Positions 6,497 to 9,784 of a stretch of 9,784 nt of DNA are shown here, in pieces. Source of the stretch: an uncultured Clostridia bacterium (lineage in GTDB: Bacteria > Bacillota > Clostridia > TANB77 > CAG-508); the NCBI GenBank assembly GCA_948585895.1, contig CAPBNZ010000018.1, positions 1-9,784 on the forward strand, written 5' to 3'. Position 1 is the stretch's first letter; the number at the start of each line of letters is the position of its first letter. The notes under the pieces were generated by a model. The model searched no databases and was not told the DNA's origin. It saw nothing but the letters and a program-made list of their open reading frames with translations. The position numbers and the translations under genes were made by a program.

Positions 6497-6739
6497 ATGG
6501 AGCCAGAAATAGTAGGAAAAAGAGTCATGAAACTAATAGAAAAACATAATATTGAAATAGGAAAACTAGCAAGCAAAATGCAAATAAAAGAAAAGGCATT
6601 AAAAGAAAAACTAGAAGGAAAACAAGAATTTTATCTCGATGAAATGATAAAAATAAAAAACATATTTCAATTAAATGCTAGGGAATGTGATGAATTATTT
6701 TTTGCAGAAACGACAGAAATAGAAAAAATAAGACAATAA
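6497..6739 (+). CDS. Small XRE-like helix-turn-helix protein
   Basis: The 80-residue protein looks like a lone Cro/C1-type HTH: residues 19-41 (IEIGKLASKMQIKEKALKEK, then LEG) fit the two DNA-contacting helices, and LDEMIKIKNIFQLNARECDELFF (47-69) fits the closing 'LxxIAxxLxxxxxELF' helices common in phage-type regulators. ATG 6497 has AAGGAG 7 bases upstream. Its promoter carries a palindrome over the start site, pointing to tight repression, perhaps by its own product or by the divergent HTH protein. A gap of 89 bp separates it from the Nudix gene with no clear terminator, so it may lead that operon. The HTH match is less clean than for the divergent gene, so the DNA-binding role is likely rather than certain. 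Confidence 0.75.
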   Translation: MEPEIVGKRVMKLIEKHNIEIGKLASKMQIKEKALKEKLEGKQEFYLDEMIKIKNIFQLNARECDELFFAETTEIEKIRQ

Positions 6740-6764
6740 AAACATTTTTCATAAAAGAAAAAGG

Positions 6765-6793
6765 CTATTTCGTAAAAAAAATACGCCAAATAG
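6765..6793 (+). other. Bulged hairpin before the Nudix gene
   Basis: CTATTTCGTA (6765-6774) can pair with TACG (6782-6785) and AAATAG (6788-6793), with a 2-base CC bulge and an all-A loop. No U-tract follows, so it is not a typical terminator. It may be a leader structure of the cluster, or chance in an AT-rich gap. Confidence 0.3.
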
Positions 6794-6828
6794 GAAGTTG
6801 CATAATAGTATTAAAAAAGGAGGAAACC

Positions 6829-7269
6829 ATGAAAGAACGAAATAAGTTACCCATTAGTGTTCAATTACTGTTAGAAAAAGAAGACAAAATATTATTAATG
6901 AAGCGAAAGAACACAGGATATGAAGATGGCAAGTACTCTTTACCAGGAGGACATGTTGAATCAAATGAAGAAATAAGAAAAGCACTAATAAGAGAAGCAA
7001 AAGAAGAAATCGGTGTAAAAATTGATTTGCAAGATATAGAACTCTACAAAGTATTAAATAGAAAGGTAAGCAAAGAACAAGAATATATAGACTTTATCTT
7101 CAAAGCAAATCATTGGACTGGGAGCATTACAAATGAAGAAAAAGAAAAATGTGAAGAAATAAAATGGGTAGATATCAATAAAATTCCAGAAAACACATTA
7201 AATTTTATACCAAAAATGTTAAAGGAAAAAGACTCTATTTATCTATCATATAATTGGGAGGAGAAGTAG
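6829..7269 (+). CDS. Nudix hydrolase
   Basis: The 146-residue protein has a complete Nudix box, Gx5Ex7REUxEExGU, at residues 41-63 (G41, E47, R55, E56, E59, E60, G62), so metal binding and hydrolysis of a nucleoside diphosphate-X bond should be intact. The NTGYEDGKYSLPGGHVE stretch before the box resembles the MutT-like group with 'NTGYxDGxxxxPxGHxE'. The substrate cannot be read from sequence; nucleoside triphosphates or nucleotide-linked metabolites are the usual options. GGAGG lies about 7 bases before ATG 6829. Its TAG stop abuts the ATG of the radical SAM gene with no gap, so the two are almost certainly cotranscribed and probably translationally coupled. In this setting it may clean up or prepare a nucleotide used by the downstream enzymes (inference). 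Confidence 0.93.
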   Translation: MKERNKLPISVQLLLEKEDKILLMKRKNTGYEDGKYSLPGGHVESNEEIRKALIREAKEEIGVKIDLQDIELYKVLNRKVSKEQEYIDFIFKANHWTGSITNEEKEKCEEIKWVDINKIPENTLNFIPKMLKEKDSIYLSYNWEEK

Positions 7270-8169
7270 ATGAAAAAAACAACAACAGCACTCATAACAT
7301 ATGACACAGAAGAAGACACTTATGATATTCAACTAAAAAATCCATTATCAGTATGTTGGCAGATTACAACCAAATGCAATTTAGATTGTAAATATTGCTT
7401 ATCAGACTCAGGAGTAGAAGGAAAATATGGACTTACTACAAAAGATGCCATAAAAATTATTAATCAATTAGGAGAAATAGGAATTAATAGACTCGATTTT
7501 ACAGGAGGCGAACCATTAATTAGAAAGGATTTAGAACAATTAATTCAATGTGCTAAATATAATCACATTAATACCATTGTTACTACCAATACAACCTTAT
7601 TAAACCAAGAAAACATAAAAGCATTAAAGCTAGCTGACCTAGTACAAATCAGTATTGATGGACCAAAAGAAATTCATGATGAGCAAAGACAAAAAGAAGT
7701 ATTTGATAAAACCATTGAAAATATCAAAAAACTAAAAGAGGAAGGATGTAAAATAAGATTAAATAGTTTTATTTATAATTCAAATAAACAATATGTAGAT
7801 TATTTAATCAATTTATCAAAAGAATTAGAAGTATTTTCACATTTATTTATCATATTTACACCACAAGGAAGAGGAAAAGACCACTTAGAGGAAATTATAC
7901 CAGAAAAAGAAGTAGAAAAAATTAAGGAAAAAATCATTAACAATAGAAAAGAAGAAAAAAGAAATATTAGATTATACGATTATAATGAATATACTCATTC
8001 ATGTGTATTATTAACGCCAACAGGAGATGTAATTTCACAAGGATTTTATGAAGAAGAATCGATTCATGTAGGAAACATATTACAAGAGCCACTAGAAAAT
8101 ATATTTGCGAATAAAATATTTGACCATCCAACCCATGTACTACACTATTTACAAAGGAGGGCAAAATAA
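7270..8169 (+). CDS. Radical SAM enzyme with cysteine-poor C-terminal domain
   Basis: The 299-residue protein carries the radical SAM signature CxxxCxxC at Cys36, Cys40 and Cys43 (TTKCNLDCKYC), which binds the [4Fe-4S] cluster that cleaves S-adenosylmethionine, and the SAM-contacting TGGEP at 78-82. VQISIDGPKEIHDEQR fits the next core strand of PqqE/MoaA-like members. The tail (about 243-280, HSCVLLTPTGDVISQGF then IHVGNILQEPLENIF) has the shape of a SPASM/twitch tail ('P.Gdv..C.....vGNi.e..l.eif'), but the usual cysteines are missing: only Cys245 remains, and SQGF replaces the expected Cys. So it probably has no auxiliary cluster. Its ATG abuts the Nudix stop with AGGAG 6 bases upstream, and its stop overlaps the next start by one base (TAATG). 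Substrate unknown. Confidence 0.9.
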   Translation: MKKTTTALITYDTEEDTYDIQLKNPLSVCWQITTKCNLDCKYCLSDSGVEGKYGLTTKDAIKIINQLGEIGINRLDFTGGEPLIRKDLEQLIQCAKYNHINTIVTTNTTLLNQENIKALKLADLVQISIDGPKEIHDEQRQKEVFDKTIENIKKLKEEGCKIRLNSFIYNSNKQYVDYLINLSKELEVFSHLFIIFTPQGRGKDHLEEIIPEKEVEKIKEKIINNRKEEKRNIRLYDYNEYTHSCVLLTPTGDVISQGFYEEESIHVGNILQEPLENIFANKIFDHPTHVLHYLQRRAK

Positions 8170-9125
8170 TGGTAGATACAACAGATAATACGATGTTATC
8201 AAATGGAATCGTAATAGACAACAAATTTTTTCCAAAAAAGAATTTGCAATCAGGAACACTTAGAATTATACTTACCACACAATGCAATTACAAATGTAAG
8301 TATTGTTTTGCAGAAGGAGAAGAAAATAAGCAAACACGAATCATACCATTAGAAAAACTAAAGCCAATCTTAAAAACAGCTAAGGAATTTGGAATTAATA
8401 AAATAAAATTAACAGGAGGAGAGCCTCTTTTATATCCAGATATGGAAGCATTATTAGCCTATATAAGAGAAATTGAAATACCATATGTAGATTTAACTAC
8501 CAATATCTCCTTATTAAATGAAGAAAATATTGAATTATTAAATCAATATCATGTAAATGCCTTAACCTTGAGTTTGAATACTTTAGATAAAGAGAAATAT
8601 GAATATTTAAGTGGATTTACAAGATTTGATTTAATAAAAGAAAATCTAGAAACAACCATTCAGAAATTTAATGGAAAAATTAGAGTCAATTGTATTATTT
8701 TTGATGAAAAATACAATGAGAAAGATTATCAATCTATGATACATTTATGTCAAGAAAACAATTTAGGAATGAGACTAATAGAGCCATCAATTGTGGATGG
8801 TCTTCCAATCACCTATACCAAAGAAAAATTTAAGAAGTTAATAAAAAAATTAAGAAAAAAAGCAGATAGAGTAATTGAATCAGATTGTAATTCAGTGGAA
8901 TATTTATTTTTTGGAAATTGGTATCTAACAATTATGCATAGTTTATGTGACAATAAAATTTGTGATGCATGTCCAAAATATATGTATATTCGCATTACCT
9001 CTGATTTGAAACTAAAACCATGTTTATCTAGAAGAGACACAGAAATACCAATTGACTTAGAAAACGAACAGACAATAGAAAAATCTTTTATAAAAGCAAT
9101 TTATTATATGGGAGTTGGTAGATAG
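8169..9125 (+). CDS. MoaA-like radical SAM enzyme with auxiliary cysteine set
   Basis: The 318-residue protein has CxxxCxxC at Cys39, Cys43 and Cys46 (CNYKCKYCF) and TGGEP at 82-86. The core (DLTTNISLL, LTLSLNTLDKEKYEYLSG) follows MoaA, which rearranges GTP in molybdopterin synthesis. A C-terminal cysteine set, Cys260, Cys265, Cys268 and Cys285 with RITSDLKLKPCL, resembles MoaA's second [4Fe-4S] site, but the spacing of the last pair is 16 residues rather than MoaA's 13. MoaA's RxR GTP contact reads YIR here, and the protein ends GVGR, not the Gly-Gly that MoaA needs. No other moa gene is in view. It is therefore likely a MoaA-derived enzyme with another substrate, perhaps still a nucleotide. 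Its start overlaps the previous stop by one base, with AAAGGAGGG just upstream, and its TAG abuts the next ATG. Confidence 0.88.
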   Translation: MVDTTDNTMLSNGIVIDNKFFPKKNLQSGTLRIILTTQCNYKCKYCFAEGEENKQTRIIPLEKLKPILKTAKEFGINKIKLTGGEPLLYPDMEALLAYIREIEIPYVDLTTNISLLNEENIELLNQYHVNALTLSLNTLDKEKYEYLSGFTRFDLIKENLETTIQKFNGKIRVNCIIFDEKYNEKDYQSMIHLCQENNLGMRLIEPSIVDGLPITYTKEKFKKLIKKLRKKADRVIESDCNSVEYLFFGNWYLTIMHSLCDNKICDACPKYMYIRITSDLKLKPCLSRRDTEIPIDLENEQTIEKSFIKAIYYMGVGR

Positions 9126-9767
9126 ATGAAAATGTCAAAAATAGAAGGACTGGAAATGTTAAAACTATTAGATTTTCCTACAGTAGAAACAATTAATCCT
9201 AATTTATTAGATGAAAACAGTCAAGTATTAAAACAAGGATTAACAGTTAGAACCTCTCCTAAAAAAGATTTAGCAGATAATACATATTTACCATCTATCC
9301 ATCACTGTACAGACTTAAAAGAATTAAGAAGCTTTATTGAACAACATAAAAGTCAATATCATACAATTGTTCATAAAACGGTATTACCAAAGCAAATAGG
9401 GTCTATTTCAAGATTTGAAGCAGGAGAGGATAAACTTATTATTGAAATTTTTGAAGATTTCAACAAAAGAGAAAAAGGAATCGTAAAAAATAGAGTTATA
9501 TTACCAATTATGGGGGAAAAATTTATAGTTAGTCAATTACAAATCAAAGAGAAAAACGTACAAGAATATAAAGTATTTAGTGAAGTAATTAAAGATGTAA
9601 AGCATATGCCATTTAAAAAATTTGATGCAGAATTTGTTGTAGAAGAAGGAAAAATACTCTTTACAGATTTAACAATACAAGGAAAACAAGATAGTGAATA
9701 TGCAGAAGAACTAAGAAAGAAATCAAAACAAAAAACAGAAATAAAAAAAGGAGAGAAAGAAAAATGA
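9126..9767 (+). CDS. Small PEP-synthase/PPDK-like ATP-grasp domain protein (tentative)
   Basis: The 213-residue protein is not a clear family member, but its order of elements follows the nucleotide-binding domain of PEP synthase and PPDK: IEGLEMLKLLDFPTVETI (6-23) for the opening 'GGKaxxLxxLxxxGxPVP' helix, GLTVRTSPKKDLADN (38-52) for 'vavRSSaxxED', TIVHKTVLPKQIGSISRF for 'viVQxmvxxxxSGv', IIEIFED for the ivEavxG strand, and FDAEFVVEEGKILFTDLTIQ (166-185) for 'aDvEwaxdxgklyxlQ'. It lacks the phosphohistidine and PEP domains, so it may be a stand-alone ATP-using ligase or phosphotransferase. The tail is Lys/Glu-rich. Its ATG abuts the radical SAM stop with only GGGAG 11 bases upstream, so translation is probably coupled. 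An ATG at 9132 is an alternative start. Its stop overlaps the next start as ATGA. Confidence 0.6.
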   Translation: MKMSKIEGLEMLKLLDFPTVETINPNLLDENSQVLKQGLTVRTSPKKDLADNTYLPSIHHCTDLKELRSFIEQHKSQYHTIVHKTVLPKQIGSISRFEAGEDKLIIEIFEDFNKREKGIVKNRVILPIMGEKFIVSQLQIKEKNVQEYKVFSEVIKDVKHMPFKKFDAEFVVEEGKILFTDLTIQGKQDSEYAEELRKKSKQKTEIKKGEKEK

Positions 9768-9784
9768 GACTATCAAAAGCAGGA
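9764..9784 (+). CDS. Start of a further cluster gene (cut off by window edge)
   Basis: ATG 9764 overlaps the stop of the previous gene (ATGA) and has AAGGAG (9748-9753) 10 bases upstream. Only MRLSKAG is visible, so no function can be given. The overlap shows that the cluster continues beyond the window. Confidence 0.6.

Noticed and set aside
6740..6828. Riboswitch or terminator before the Nudix gene
   Set aside because: Only a bulged AT-rich hairpin is seen, with no U-tract and no recognisable aptamer core.
7967..9040. Minus-strand frames inside the radical SAM genes (7967-8287 and 8813-9040)
   Set aside because: They are shadows of the rightward genes, which carry intact catalytic motifs over the same DNA.

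Overview
The window is strongly AT-rich DNA with dense genes, clear AGGAGG-type ribosome binding sites and A/T-ending codons (AGA, TTA, AAA). It carries a complete ctsR-mcsA-mcsB-clpC operon, which is a Firmicutes hallmark. An AT-rich member of the Clostridia, possibly an uncultured gut or host-associated lineage, is the most likely source; the sequence alone does not fix the genus.

Positions 1-1081: a cut-off gene on the minus strand (small helical protein, unknown function) diverges from a Dps/ferritin-like protein gene. The dps terminator hairpin carries, in its loop, the Shine-Dalgarno sequence of a 60-residue hypothetical ORF.

Positions 1120-6064: the protein-arginine-phosphorylation and proteolysis operon. 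Two CtsR operators flank a sigma-A-type promoter, followed by ctsR (repressor), mcsA (zinc-finger activator), mcsB (arginine kinase) and clpC (AAA+ unfoldase). CtsR represses the operon. McsA and McsB phosphorylate arginines on CtsR and on damaged proteins, and ClpC with ClpP (not in this window) degrades the marked proteins. A perfect 33-bp inverted repeat around a 44-bp centre, looking like a small non-coding mobile element, lies between ctsR and mcsA and supplies the ctsR stop codon. The operon ends at a strong hairpin terminator that probably works in both directions. No radA follows clpC, unlike in many Firmicutes.

Positions 6073-6739: two small XRE-like helix-turn-helix genes face away from each other across a 187-bp control region. 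Each side has a recognisable promoter with 17-bp spacing, and a near-perfect palindrome sits just past the -10 box of the rightward one. This looks like a two-regulator switch.

Positions 6829-9784: a tightly packed rightward cluster with abutting or overlapping stop and start codons: Nudix hydrolase, radical SAM enzyme with a cysteine-poor C-terminus, MoaA-like radical SAM enzyme with an auxiliary cysteine set, a small protein resembling the ATP-grasp domain of PEP synthase/PPDK, and the first seven codons of another gene. I do not recognise this as a described pathway. The packing suggests that one product or modification is made by all of them, and it is the best candidate here for an undescribed system.
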